NCBI GenBank assembly: GCA_027483745.1
Contig: JAIXTZ010000263.1
Span: 1 to 14,776 of the forward strand
DNA length: 14,776 nucleotides
DNA from: Lysobacteraceae bacterium
GTDB taxonomy: Bacteria > Pseudomonadota > Gammaproteobacteria > Xanthomonadales > Xanthomonadaceae
Direction: 5' to 3'
This document shows positions 5,371-14,109 of this stretch, in pieces (the first letter of the stretch is position 1; every line of letters begins with the position of its first letter). The notes below the pieces were generated by a model. That model was not told where the DNA came from and ran no database searches. It saw only the letters and a program-made list of their open reading frames with translations. Made by a program: the position numbers and the translations under genes.

Positions 5371-8277
5371 TCAGAACTTCACGGTCGCCGTCGCCCAGTA
5401 GTAGCGGCCCACGGTGTCGAACGTGCGCTCATCGGTATTACCGTTGAGCGAGTTGTTCTGGTAGATGATCGGCGGCTGCTTGTCGAACACGTTGTCGACG
5501 CCGATCTGGAACTTCGTCTTCCACGACTCGAGGTTATAGCCGACCTGCAGGTTGTGGTAGGTCTGCGAACCGCGATCGAACTGGCAGCCCGGCGTGCCGC
5601 CCGCGACGATGGCAAGGCCAAGGTCGGCACAGACGTTGGTGCGGGTGTTCGGGAAGATCGCGCCAACGCTGAAGCCGCTCACGTAACGCGAGGTCCACTG
5701 CGCGTCCCAGTCACCCATCGACCAGCCCAGCGAGCCCAGCGAACGGACGCGGCTGTAGTTGCCGAGGCCGCCGTTGGCCGAGGACAGGAAGGTGCCGGCA
5801 AGGTACTGCTGCGCGACCACCTGGCCGAGGACGATCGTCTTGACGTCGAACTGCGCGGTGTAGGTCGTGTCCAGCGAGAACTGGAAGCTGCCGAACGCGG
5901 TGTCCTCGAGGCGGTACTTCAGGCCGAAGTCCACGCCCTTCGTGTCGGTGCGGCCGACGTTGGCGTTGCGGTCGAACAGGCGGAGGATCTCGCCCGACGC
6001 GTTGCGCGAGAACAGGTTGCAGAACTGCCCGTTGTTGAAGCAGTTGTTCAGGATGGTCTGCGTACCGACCGTGCCGATCGTGTCGTTCAGGTAGATGCGC
6101 CACAGGTCGACCGAGACCGACGCACCCTCCAGCCAGCTCGGATCGTAGATCACGCCGTACGTGAACACCTTGCCTTCTTCCGGCTGCAGGGTCGAGTTGC
6201 CGCCCTTGATCGCCGAGAGCTGCGTGTCGGTCTGGTTGAACGTGCCGTCGGTCGGGACGTTCGCGCAAGCGAGGCGCTGCGGGCTGCCGACCGGCGCACC
6301 GCGCCAGCGGTTGCAGGGGTCGGAGAAGCTGTCCGACGAAGCCGAATCACCCTGGAACAGGTCGTTGATCGTCGGGGCGCGGAACACCTTGTCGACGGTG
6401 CCGCGGACGAGCAGGCCGTCGATCGGACGCCACTCGAGGCCGACCTTCCAGTTGGTCGTGCTGCCGAAGGTCGAGTAATCCGACCAGCGGGCACCGGCGA
6501 TGGCGTTCAGGCTCTGCGCCAGCGGGGCGTCGGCGAGCAGCGGGAACAGCACTTCGCCGTAGACCTCCGTCACGTCGAACTCGCCGACGGCGCGCGTGGT
6601 GCAGGCTTCCGACGAGATGAGGCAGGTGTAGTTGGTGGGGTCGACGACGGCCAGGAAGCTCGGCTCGAACGCCGAGGACTCCTCGCGGTACTCGACGCCG
6701 AACGCGCCGCCAACCATGCCGGCCGGGAGTTCGAACAGGTCGCCCGAGGTGTTGGCGTAGAAGTTCTTCAGCGTCGCGTCGGTCGTGTTGATCGACGGCG
6801 ACGAAATGCGCGCCAGCGCCGCCTGGTCGGCCGGCGACGACAGGTCGCCGAAGAAGTTGACCGGGGTGCAGTTGGCGATCGGCGCCGCCGGGGTGCCGCA
6901 GCGCAGCGCACCGGTCGAATCACGGAAGGACGGGCCGAGCGCGCTGGCCAGCGCCGGGGTGAACAGGTAGCCGGTCGACAGGCCGCTCTGCTCGAGCTTG
7001 CCGTAGGTCATGCCGACGTCGTACGACCACGAGCTGTCGCCGATCGCGCCTTCGAAGCCGGTCGAGATCTGCGTCACGTCCGTGTTGAAGGAGAAGCGGC
7101 GGTTGCCGATGGCCGACAAGCGCAGGCGCAGGTCGTTGCCGACGAGCCCGCCGGTCAGGCCCGCGAAGGGCCAGAACACGCTGTTCGGGGAGATCGTCAC
7201 TTCGTCCTGGCCCGGGCGGGCGTCGAACGGCAGCGGGGCGATCTGGCCGTAGGCGCGGGTGCTCTGGTTGTAGAGCTCGGCGTAGGCCGTGACGTTGTCA
7301 TTAATGTTGAAGCGGCCGGAGAAGAACGCGCCGGCGCGCTCCTGCGGCGTCAGCTGCAGGTTGCCGACGGCCTGGTAGTTGAACAGGTCGGTGGCGTTGT
7401 TGAAGCAGCGGAAGTCGGACCACTGCGTGCCGGGGCGGCCGGCGATGCGGGTCAGCGCGACGGTGGCGCCGGTGCCGGCGCAGTTGATGCCGTTCGCGGC
7501 GGCGTTGGTGCGAGGCACCGAATAGCGGCCCGTGGTGGTGCGGCTCGAGCCGCCGACGGTGACCGTGCCGGAGTACAGGGTCAGGGCGTTGCGCGAGTAC
7601 TCGCGGTCGGCGGCCAGAACCTCGCGCTGGTCGTTGTAGTTCAGGTTGAGCAGCACGTTGCCGCGCTCGCCCGACCAGCCGTAGGTCACGTTGCCAGTGG
7701 TGCGCTCGGCGTCACCTTCGCTCGACTGGCCGTAGCCGACCGACAGCTCGCCGCCGTCGAAATCGCGCTTCAGGATGAAGTTGACGACGCCGCCGATGGC
7801 GTCGGTGCCGTAGATGGCCGAGGCGCCGCCCTTCAGGACTTCGACGCGCGCGATGGCGGCCATCGGGATCGAGTTGATGTCGTTGTAGACCATCCGGCGG
7901 CCGTTGAGCAGCGTCAGCGTGCGCTCGTCACCGATGCCGCGCAGCGAGACGGTGGCCGCGCCGGTGCCGCCGCCGTTGTTCACGGAGGGGTTGGTCGCCG
8001 CGCCCGAGATGGCGGGGATGTCCTGCAGGAAGTCGCCGATCGTCGCCGCACCGGTGCGGTCGATGGCAGCGGCGTCGATGGTGAAAACCGGAGTCGCGGT
8101 CTCGGCGTCGACGCGGCGGATGCGGCTACCGGTCACGACGACCGCGTCGAGGGTCTGGGCTTCTTCGCCGGCGGGGGCGGTCTGCGCGAAGGTCGGGGCG
8201 CCGATGGCGGCGGTGCTGGCGATGCCGAGCACCAACGCGCGCTGAACGCTTGCTGCGAGCGGATTACGTTGCGTCAT
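5371..8277 (-). CDS. TonB-dependent outer-membrane receptor
   Basis: The protein has 968 residues. The N-terminus has a basic start, a hydrophobic stretch (residues 14-27) and a likely signal-peptidase site after TFAQ (about 32). A TonB-box-like LDAVVVTGSRI follows at 43-53. The plug domain spans about 60-172, including LRGIGDERTLTLLNGRR (112-128), RVEVLKGGASAIYGTDAIGG (144-163) and NFILKRDF. The rest is a 22-strand-type barrel with FRAPTINDLF (632-641), VDNVFDKQPP (927-936) and a C-terminal aromatic (ATVKF), as expected for BAM-dependent insertion. There is no N-terminal STN signalling domain, so it is a plain transporter, not an anti-sigma-linked transducer. It has twelve cysteines, all in the barrel and arranged as close pairs. 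The ATG at 8275-8277 has an AAGGA site ten bases upstream. The ligand cannot be read from sequence; such receptors import siderophores, glycans or peptides using TonB-ExbBD energy. Confidence 0.92.
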   Translation of the reverse strand: MTQRNPLAASVQRALVLGIASTAAIGAPTFAQTAPAGEEAQTLDAVVVTGSRIRRVDAETATPVFTIDAAAIDRTGAATIGDFLQDIPAISGAATNPSVNNGGGTGAATVSLRGIGDERTLTLLNGRRMVYNDINSIPMAAIARVEVLKGGASAIYGTDAIGGVVNFILKRDFDGGELSVGYGQSSEGDAERTTGNVTYGWSGERGNVLLNLNYNDQREVLAADREYSRNALTLYSGTVTVGGSSRTTTGRYSVPRTNAAANGINCAGTGATVALTRIAGRPGTQWSDFRCFNNATDLFNYQAVGNLQLTPQERAGAFFSGRFNINDNVTAYAELYNQSTRAYGQIAPLPFDARPGQDEVTISPNSVFWPFAGLTGGLVGNDLRLRLSAIGNRRFSFNTDVTQISTGFEGAIGDSSWSYDVGMTYGKLEQSGLSTGYLFTPALASALGPSFRDSTGALRCGTPAAPIANCTPVNFFGDLSSPADQAALARISSPSINTTDATLKNFYANTSGDLFELPAGMVGGAFGVEYREESSAFEPSFLAVVDPTNYTCLISSEACTTRAVGEFDVTEVYGEVLFPLLADAPLAQSLNAIAGARWSDYSTFGSTTNWKVGLEWRPIDGLLVRGTVDKVFRAPTINDLFQGDSASSDSFSDPCNRWRGAPVGSPQRLACANVPTDGTFNQTDTQLSAIKGGNSTLQPEEGKVFTYGVIYDPSWLEGASVSVDLWRIYLNDTIGTVGTQTILNNCFNNGQFCNLFSRNASGEILRLFDRNANVGRTDTKGVDFGLKYRLEDTAFGSFQFSLDTTYTAQFDVKTIVLGQVVAQQYLAGTFLSSANGGLGNYSRVRSLGSLGWSMGDWDAQWTSRYVSGFSVGAIFPNTRTNVCADLGLAIVAGGTPGCQFDRGSQTYHNLQVGYNLESWKTKFQIGVDNVFDKQPPIIYQNNSLNGNTDERTFDTVGRYYWATATVKF

Positions 8278-8476
8278 GGGGTTGTAGTCCTTGCTGGTCG
8301 ATCATGAAGAAGGCTGGCTGACGAGACGCTGCCGCGTCGACGCCCGGTCAAAAGGCAGTGCGGGCCGTGTGACCAGCGACAACGTTTAATACTTCCTTCA
8401 CTTCAAGTCCAGTGCCGCCCCGCGAGGAGCGCCCGCGATGCTCGCGCCGCGTGCCAAGTGGTTGATTGAAAAGAAA
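8278..8476 (-). promoter_or_regulatory. Leader and promoter region of the TonB-dependent receptor gene
   Basis: About 200 bp with no credible gene. The most AT-rich island is around 8381-8406. On the minus strand it reads TTGAAG (8406-8401), then TATTAA (8391-8386) nine bases later. TATTAA is the best -10 candidate, but the spacing does not suit TTGAAG as its -35 box. If TATTAA is used, the mRNA leader would be about 100 nt long, enough for post-transcriptional control. A 6-bp inverted repeat (CGCGAG at 8421-8426, CTCGCG at 8441-8446) lies upstream of the candidate promoter and could be an operator. All of this is visual inference. Confidence 0.35.
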
Positions 8477-8500
8477 ACACCCGCCGGGGAAGGCGGGTGT
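8464..8500 (-). terminator. Rho-independent terminator of the PfkB-family kinase gene
   Basis: On the minus strand, ACACCCGCC (8500-8492) pairs perfectly with GGCGGGTGT (8485-8477) around a six-base loop. It is followed at once by TTTCTTTTC (8476-8468). This is a strong intrinsic terminator 56 bp after the kinase stop codon. It separates kinase transcription from the TonB receptor downstream on the same strand. Confidence 0.88.
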
Positions 8501-8555
8501 CGACGGGCTTGTCAAGGGGGCGCGTACCGGCCACTCGCGCGGCGGCAGCGGGCCG

Positions 8556-9491
8556 TCAGAGCGCGTAGCCGAACTGCTGGCGGAACTGCTCGGCGAACTC
8601 GGCGTAGTCGAAGCGCTGGTTCTGCGGGCCGAGGTGTTCGATCTTCAGGGCGCCCATCAAGCTCGCGATCCGGCCGGTGGTGGCGAGGTCGAGGTTATTC
8701 ATGAATCCGAAGATCAGGCCGGCCCGGTAGGCGTCGCCGCAGCCGGTCGGGTCGACCACCCGCATGGCCGTGGCCGAGGGGATGTGGATCATCCCGTCCG
8801 GGGTATGCACCTCGGAGCCCTTCGGGCCGCGGGTGATGAAGTAGGCCTTGACCTTCTTGGCGATGTCCTGGGCCGACCAGCCGGTGCGCTCCTGCAGCAA
8901 GCTCGACTCGTAGTCGTTGACCGTGACGTAGGTGGCCTGGTCGATCATCCGCTGCAGCTCCTCGCCGTTGTAGAGCGGCATGGCCTGGCCGGGGTCGAAG
9001 ATGAAGGGGATGCCGCACTCGGCGAACTCGGTGCAGTTCTGCAGCATGGCCTCGTAGCCGTCCGGCCCGACGATGCCGAAACCCACGCCCGGCACGTCGC
9101 GCACGTGGTTCTCGTAGCTGCGCATCATGGCCCCGGGATGGAAGGCGGTGATCTGGTTGTCGTCGAGGTCGGTGGTGATGAAGGCCTGCGCCGTGTAGAG
9201 GTCGGCGATCTCCTTCACATGGGTCAGGGGGATGCCCAGATCGGTGAAGTGGGCCCGGTAGGGGGCGAAATCGGCGCCCACGGTGGCCATGGGCAGCGGC
9301 TTGCCGCCGAGCAGGTGCAGGTTGTAGGCGATGTTGCCGGCGCAGCCGCCGAACTCGCGGCGCATCCGCGGCACCAGGAAGGACACATTAAGGATGTGGA
9401 CCTTGTCCGGCAGGATGTGGTTCTTGAACTGGTCCGGGAACACCATGATGGTGTCGTAGGCCAGCGAGCCGCAGATCAGGGCAGCACTCAT
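8556..9491 (-). CDS. PfkB-family sugar kinase, adenosine-kinase-like
   Basis: The protein has 311 residues, normal for the ribokinase/PfkB fold. The N-terminal GGCAGN (48-53) is PfkB signature 1. The C-terminal DPTGCGDAYRAG (247-258) is signature 2, with Asp253 as the catalytic base and the anion-hole glycines beside it. The pattern of FPDQF, ILP, SFLV, GADFAPYR and PGAMM matches, as I recall it, the actinobacterial adenosine kinase of Mycobacterium tuberculosis more closely than ribokinase or fructokinase. Phosphorylation of adenosine to AMP is therefore the best guess, but the nucleoside specificity is not proven. The ATG at 9489-9491 has a GAGGA site eight bases upstream. The gene is monocistronic, ends in its own terminator and is divergent from mreB. 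Confidence 0.82.
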   Translation of the reverse strand: MSAALICGSLAYDTIMVFPDQFKNHILPDKVHILNVSFLVPRMRREFGGCAGNIAYNLHLLGGKPLPMATVGADFAPYRAHFTDLGIPLTHVKEIADLYTAQAFITTDLDDNQITAFHPGAMMRSYENHVRDVPGVGFGIVGPDGYEAMLQNCTEFAECGIPFIFDPGQAMPLYNGEELQRMIDQATYVTVNDYESSLLQERTGWSAQDIAKKVKAYFITRGPKGSEVHTPDGMIHIPSATAMRVVDPTGCGDAYRAGLIFGFMNNLDLATTGRIASLMGALKIEHLGPQNQRFDYAEFAEQFRQQFGYAL

Positions 9492-10723
<1,232 letters not shown>

Positions 10724-10754
10724 GCCCCGGCACGCCGACGATCGCCCGGCACCC

Positions 10755-11669
10755 GTGATCCACTCCGGCTCGCCAGCGCCGAAGCTTTCGGAAGCGGCCG
10801 CGGGCACGCTGCCGCTGCTGGCCTGCATCACGCTGTCCGCCGTGCTGATGGTCGCCGACCATCGCGGTGATCTCTCGCCGAAAGTGCGCGCCGCGCTGTC
10901 CACGGCGGTCGAGCCGGTGTGGCGGTTCGCCGCCCTGCCGGCCGCACTGTGGCGTTGGGCCGACACGGCGCTGAGCCGCCAGCAGGTGCTGGCCGACGAA
11001 ACCGTCACCCTCCGCCGCGAGCTGCAGCTGCGCGATGCCCAGCTGGCGCGGCTCGAGGCCGTGGCTCGCGAGAACCAGCGCCTTCGCGCGCTGCTCGGTG
11101 GCAAAGGGGATTTCCGGCTGGCCGTGCAGATGGCCGGCATCGTCGACGTCGACCTCGACCCGTGGCGGCAGCGCGTGCGCCTCGACCGCGGCAGCGCGGA
11201 GGGCGTCGAGGTCGGGCAGGCGGTGATCGACGCTGGTGGCATGCTGGGCCAGGTCGTCCAGGTGTCCGAGCACGGTGCCACGGCCCTGCTGCTCACCGAT
11301 GCCAGCCACTCCGTGCCGGTGCAGGTCGTGCGCACTGGCCTTCGACTGGTCGCGGTCGGCACCGGCAAGAGCGATAGCCTCCGCATCCCGAACATCCCCC
11401 AATCCGCCGACATCCGCGAAGGCGACCTGCTGGTCACCTCGGGCATCGGCGGCCGGTTCCCGGCCGGCTTCGCGGTCGGCACGGTGCGCGCGGTCGGTCC
11501 GGACGACACCCGCCTGTTCCTCGTCGCCGACGTCGCCCCCGCCGCCCAGCTCGACCGCGGCCTCGAGGTGCTGCTGGTGATGCGCGGCGAGATCGACGTC
11601 GAGGTCGGGCCGCCGATCCCGCCGGGTTATCGCGATCCCGAGCCGCCGGCCGCGGAGCCGCTCGAATGA
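10755..11669 (+). CDS. mreC: Rod shape-determining protein MreC
   Basis: The protein has 304 residues and links the cytoplasmic MreB filament to periplasmic PBP2. The short cytoplasmic N-terminus is followed by one transmembrane helix (about 17-34). A coiled coil follows at about 72-113 (repeated leucines in TLRRELQLRDAQLARLEAV and onwards), then the double beta-barrel MreC domain ending near 290. DRGSAEGVEVGQAVI and GDLLVTSGIGGRFPAGFAVG are characteristic of the family. The start is a GTG at 10755, 31 bp after mreB, with no recognisable ribosome-binding site. The next in-frame candidates would cut into the membrane helix, so GTG is preferred. The gene ends in a 4-bp ATGA overlap with mreD. 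Confidence 0.94.
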   Translation: MIHSGSPAPKLSEAAAGTLPLLACITLSAVLMVADHRGDLSPKVRAALSTAVEPVWRFAALPAALWRWADTALSRQQVLADETVTLRRELQLRDAQLARLEAVARENQRLRALLGGKGDFRLAVQMAGIVDVDLDPWRQRVRLDRGSAEGVEVGQAVIDAGGMLGQVVQVSEHGATALLLTDASHSVPVQVVRTGLRLVAVGTGKSDSLRIPNIPQSADIREGDLLVTSGIGGRFPAGFAVGTVRAVGPDDTRLFLVADVAPAAQLDRGLEVLLVMRGEIDVEVGPPIPPGYRDPEPPAAEPLE

Positions 11670-12160
11670 CCCGCGACACGCCCGTCTGGCTCCGGCTGGG
11701 CAGCCTCGCCTTCGGCTTGCTGTTCCTCGTGTTGCCGCTGCCTGCGCCCTTCGACAGCCTGCGCCCGAACCTGCTGGCCCTGGCCCTCGTGTACTGGGCG
11801 CTGGAATCGCCGGGCCGCGGCGCGATGGCGCTGGCCTGGGGCGTCGGACTGCTGGCCGACGTGGTCGCCGGCACGCTGCTCGGCGAGCAGGCGCTGCGCA
11901 TGGCCGTGCTGGTGTTCCTCGTGCAGCGCTTCCGCGCCCAGCTGCGCTTCTTTCCGCTGTGGCAGCAGTCGGCCGCCGTCGGGCTTCTGCTGTTGAACGA
12001 CCTCGCCCTGATGACGTCGATCCGCCTGATTGCCGGGGCGGGTCTACCGGGTTGGGGGGCCGCGCTGGCGCCGCTTGTGGCCTTGGTGGTTTGGCCCTGG
12101 GGCTTCCTGCTGCTGGATGCGCTGCGTCTGCGGCATCGCGAGCGGACCGGCGGCCGATGA
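11666..12160 (+). CDS. mreD: Rod shape-determining protein MreD
   Basis: The protein has 164 residues and is almost wholly hydrophobic, with about five or six membrane segments, typical of MreD. LRPNLLALALVYWAL (33-47), a GLLADVVAGTLLGEQALRM stretch and LVVWPWGFLLLD near the end are the conserved family blocks. MreD sits in the inner membrane with MreC and, from work in other species, modulates the MreC-PBP2 interaction. The ATG at 11666 overlaps the mreC stop by 4 bp and has GGAG at 11654-11657. Its own stop overlaps the mrdA start in the same way, so dosage is probably set by translational coupling. Confidence 0.92.
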   Translation: MTRDTPVWLRLGSLAFGLLFLVLPLPAPFDSLRPNLLALALVYWALESPGRGAMALAWGVGLLADVVAGTLLGEQALRMAVLVFLVQRFRAQLRFFPLWQQSAAVGLLLLNDLALMTSIRLIAGAGLPGWGAALAPLVALVVWPWGFLLLDALRLRHRERTGGR

Positions 12161-14109
12161 GGCGATGGCGCGCCCGTCCCGTCCGCAATGCCGCGGCCGA
12201 AGGCGAGCAGTTCCGCCGCCGCGCGCTGCTGGCAGCCCTCGGTGTCGCCGCGGCGCTCGGCGCCCTCGCGCTGGGCTACGGCCGGCTGCAGATCCAGCAG
12301 CACGAGGAGTACGCGACGCGCTCGGAGGAGAACCGCATCCGGCTCGACCCCATCGTGCCGGCGCGTGGCCTCGTCTACGACCGCAACGGCGTGCTGCTGG
12401 CCGACAACGCGCCCGCCTACCGCCTCGACATCGTCCCCGAGCGCGTCGAAGACATGCCGCAGCTGCTCGCGGCGCTGCGCGAGCGCGTGGCGCTGTCCGA
12501 GGACGAACTCCGCCGCTTCGAGAGCGCCCGCAAGGGCACGCGGCGCTTCAAGCCGATCGCGTTGAAGCTGCGTCTCTCCGAAGAAGAGATCGCGCGGCTG
12601 GCCGTCGACCGCCACCGTTTCCCCGGCGTCGAGGTGGTGCCCTACCTGACGCGGCGCTATCCCTTCGGCGAACTCACGGCGCACATCGTCGGCTACGTGG
12701 GGCGGATCGACCAGGACGATGTCGATGCCCTGGAGGCGCGCGGGGAATCGCGCTTCGCGGCGCTGCCGCACATCGGCAAGACCGGCCTGGAGCGCTTCTA
12801 CGAGGCCCGGCTGCGCGGCGACGTCGGCTACCAGGAGGTCGAGACCAATGTCGAGAACCGTCCGCTGCGCGTGCTGCGCCGGCACGACGCGAAGCCCGGC
12901 GCCGACCTGCACCTGAGCATCGACATCGCCCTGCAGAGGGCCATGGTCGAAGCCTTCGAAGGCCAGCACGGCGCGGCGGTGGCGATCGACCCGAAGACCG
13001 GCGAGATCCTCGCCATGGTCAGCCTGCCGAGCTACGACCCCAATCTGTTCGTCGGCGGCATCTCCTTCAACGACTATCGGGCGCTCAGCGACGATGTCGC
13101 CCGGCCGCTGTTCAACCGCAACGTGCTCGGCGGCTTCCCACCCGGTTCGACGCTCAAGCCCTTCATGGCGCTGGCCGGCCTTGAGGAAGGGTTGATCACG
13201 CCCGAGACCACGGTGTTCTCCAGCGGCGCCTACCGGCTGCCGGGCCAGGCGCGCGACTACCGCGACTGGCGTGCCGGCGGCCACGGCACGGTCAACCTGC
13301 GCGAGTCGCTGGCGCAGTCGGTCAACACCTATTACTTCGACCTGGCGATGAAGCTGGGCATCGACCGGATCAGCGCCGATTTCGACCGCATGGGCTTCGG
13401 CAAACCGACCGGCATCGACCTGACCGGCGAAGCCGCGGGCGTGTTGCCCAGCCGGGAGTGGAAGCAGCGCCGCTTCAAGCAGGCCTGGTACCCCGGCGAG
13501 ACGGTGATCTCCGGCATCGGGCAGGGCTACTGGGTGACGACCCCGCTGCAGCTGGCCCAAGGCACCGCGATGCTGGCCGGGGATGGCCAACTGCGTCGTC
13601 CCCACCTCGTGCGCGCCACGCAGGCGGGTTTCGGCGCACCGCGGGTGCCCGAGCCGCAGCCCCCGGCCTTGCCCGTGGTGGACGATCCGGCGCACCTCGC
13701 CGCGGTGCGGGACGGCCTCGTCGCCACCATGCACGGCCCCACCGGCACGGCGGCGCGCGCGGCGGCCGGAGCGCACTACCTAATGGCCGGCAAGACCGGC
13801 ACCGCGCAGCGCGTGAGCCGTCGCGGCGACGAGCGCCTCGACCCCAACAAGCTGCCCTATCACCTGCGCCACCAAGCCCTGTTCGTCGGCTACGCGCCGG
13901 CCGAAGCGCCGACCATTGCGCTGGCCCTGGTCGTCGAGCACGGCGGCTCCGGGTCGACCGCTGCCGCCCCCGTGGCGCGGCGGATCTTCGATGCGTGGGT
14001 CGGCCCGCCGCCCGCCGTCCCAGCGCCGGTGGACGCTCCTCCTGCGACGGCCGGGCCCGCGGCCGAGCCCGCGGCTCTCCCGCCCGCCGTCCCGGAGCCG
14101 CGTCGATGA
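12157..14109 (+). CDS. mrdA: Penicillin-binding protein 2, peptidoglycan DD-transpeptidase
   Basis: The protein has 650 residues, against 633 in E. coli. It cross-links new peptidoglycan during elongation, paired with RodA. There is one N-terminal transmembrane helix (about 22-42), then the pedestal domain with VPARGLVYDRNGVLLADN (67-84). The transpeptidase domain carries all three active-site motifs: S331-TL-K334 (in PPGSTLKPF), S388-V-N390 (in AQSVNTYYF) and K546-TG-T549. The start ATG at 12157 overlaps the mreD stop; the frame is open upstream, but that part shadows mreD. The last 35 residues are unusually rich in proline (13) and alanine (10), a low-complexity tail after the folded domain. 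The stop overlaps the rodA start by 4 bp. Confidence 0.96.
   Translation: MRRWRARPVRNAAAEGEQFRRRALLAALGVAAALGALALGYGRLQIQQHEEYATRSEENRIRLDPIVPARGLVYDRNGVLLADNAPAYRLDIVPERVEDMPQLLAALRERVALSEDELRRFESARKGTRRFKPIALKLRLSEEEIARLAVDRHRFPGVEVVPYLTRRYPFGELTAHIVGYVGRIDQDDVDALEARGESRFAALPHIGKTGLERFYEARLRGDVGYQEVETNVENRPLRVLRRHDAKPGADLHLSIDIALQRAMVEAFEGQHGAAVAIDPKTGEILAMVSLPSYDPNLFVGGISFNDYRALSDDVARPLFNRNVLGGFPPGSTLKPFMALAGLEEGLITPETTVFSSGAYRLPGQARDYRDWRAGGHGTVNLRESLAQSVNTYYFDLAMKLGIDRISADFDRMGFGKPTGIDLTGEAAGVLPSREWKQRRFKQAWYPGETVISGIGQGYWVTTPLQLAQGTAMLAGDGQLRRPHLVRATQAGFGAPRVPEPQPPALPVVDDPAHLAAVRDGLVATMHGPTGTAARAAAGAHYLMAGKTGTAQRVSRRGDERLDPNKLPYHLRHQALFVGYAPAEAPTIALALVVEHGGSGSTAAAPVARRIFDAWVGPPPAVPAPVDAPPATAGPAAEPAALPPAVPEPRR

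Noticed and set aside
874..8277. Mobile island or prophage origin of the accessory block
   Set aside because: No integrase, transposase, flanking repeat, tRNA or visible change in base composition was found at its edges.
5221..8307. Open plus-strand frame of 1028 codons antisense to the TonB receptor
   Set aside because: Its translation is low-complexity (Arg, Ala, Val, Gly, Asp rich) with no motif. It runs into the sulfotransferase 3' end, and the opposite strand encodes a clear receptor. Long antisense frames are expected in such GC-rich DNA.
8438..8704. Short plus-strand frame of 88 codons between the TonB receptor and the kinase
   Set aside because: It crosses the kinase terminator and lies antisense to the kinase 3' end, with an Arg/Gly-rich translation; not a credible precursor peptide.
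11434..13776. Open minus-strand frame of 780 codons across mreC, mreD and mrdA
   Set aside because: It is antisense to three well-supported overlapping genes, has no recognisable domain and has the biased composition of a GC-rich shadow frame.
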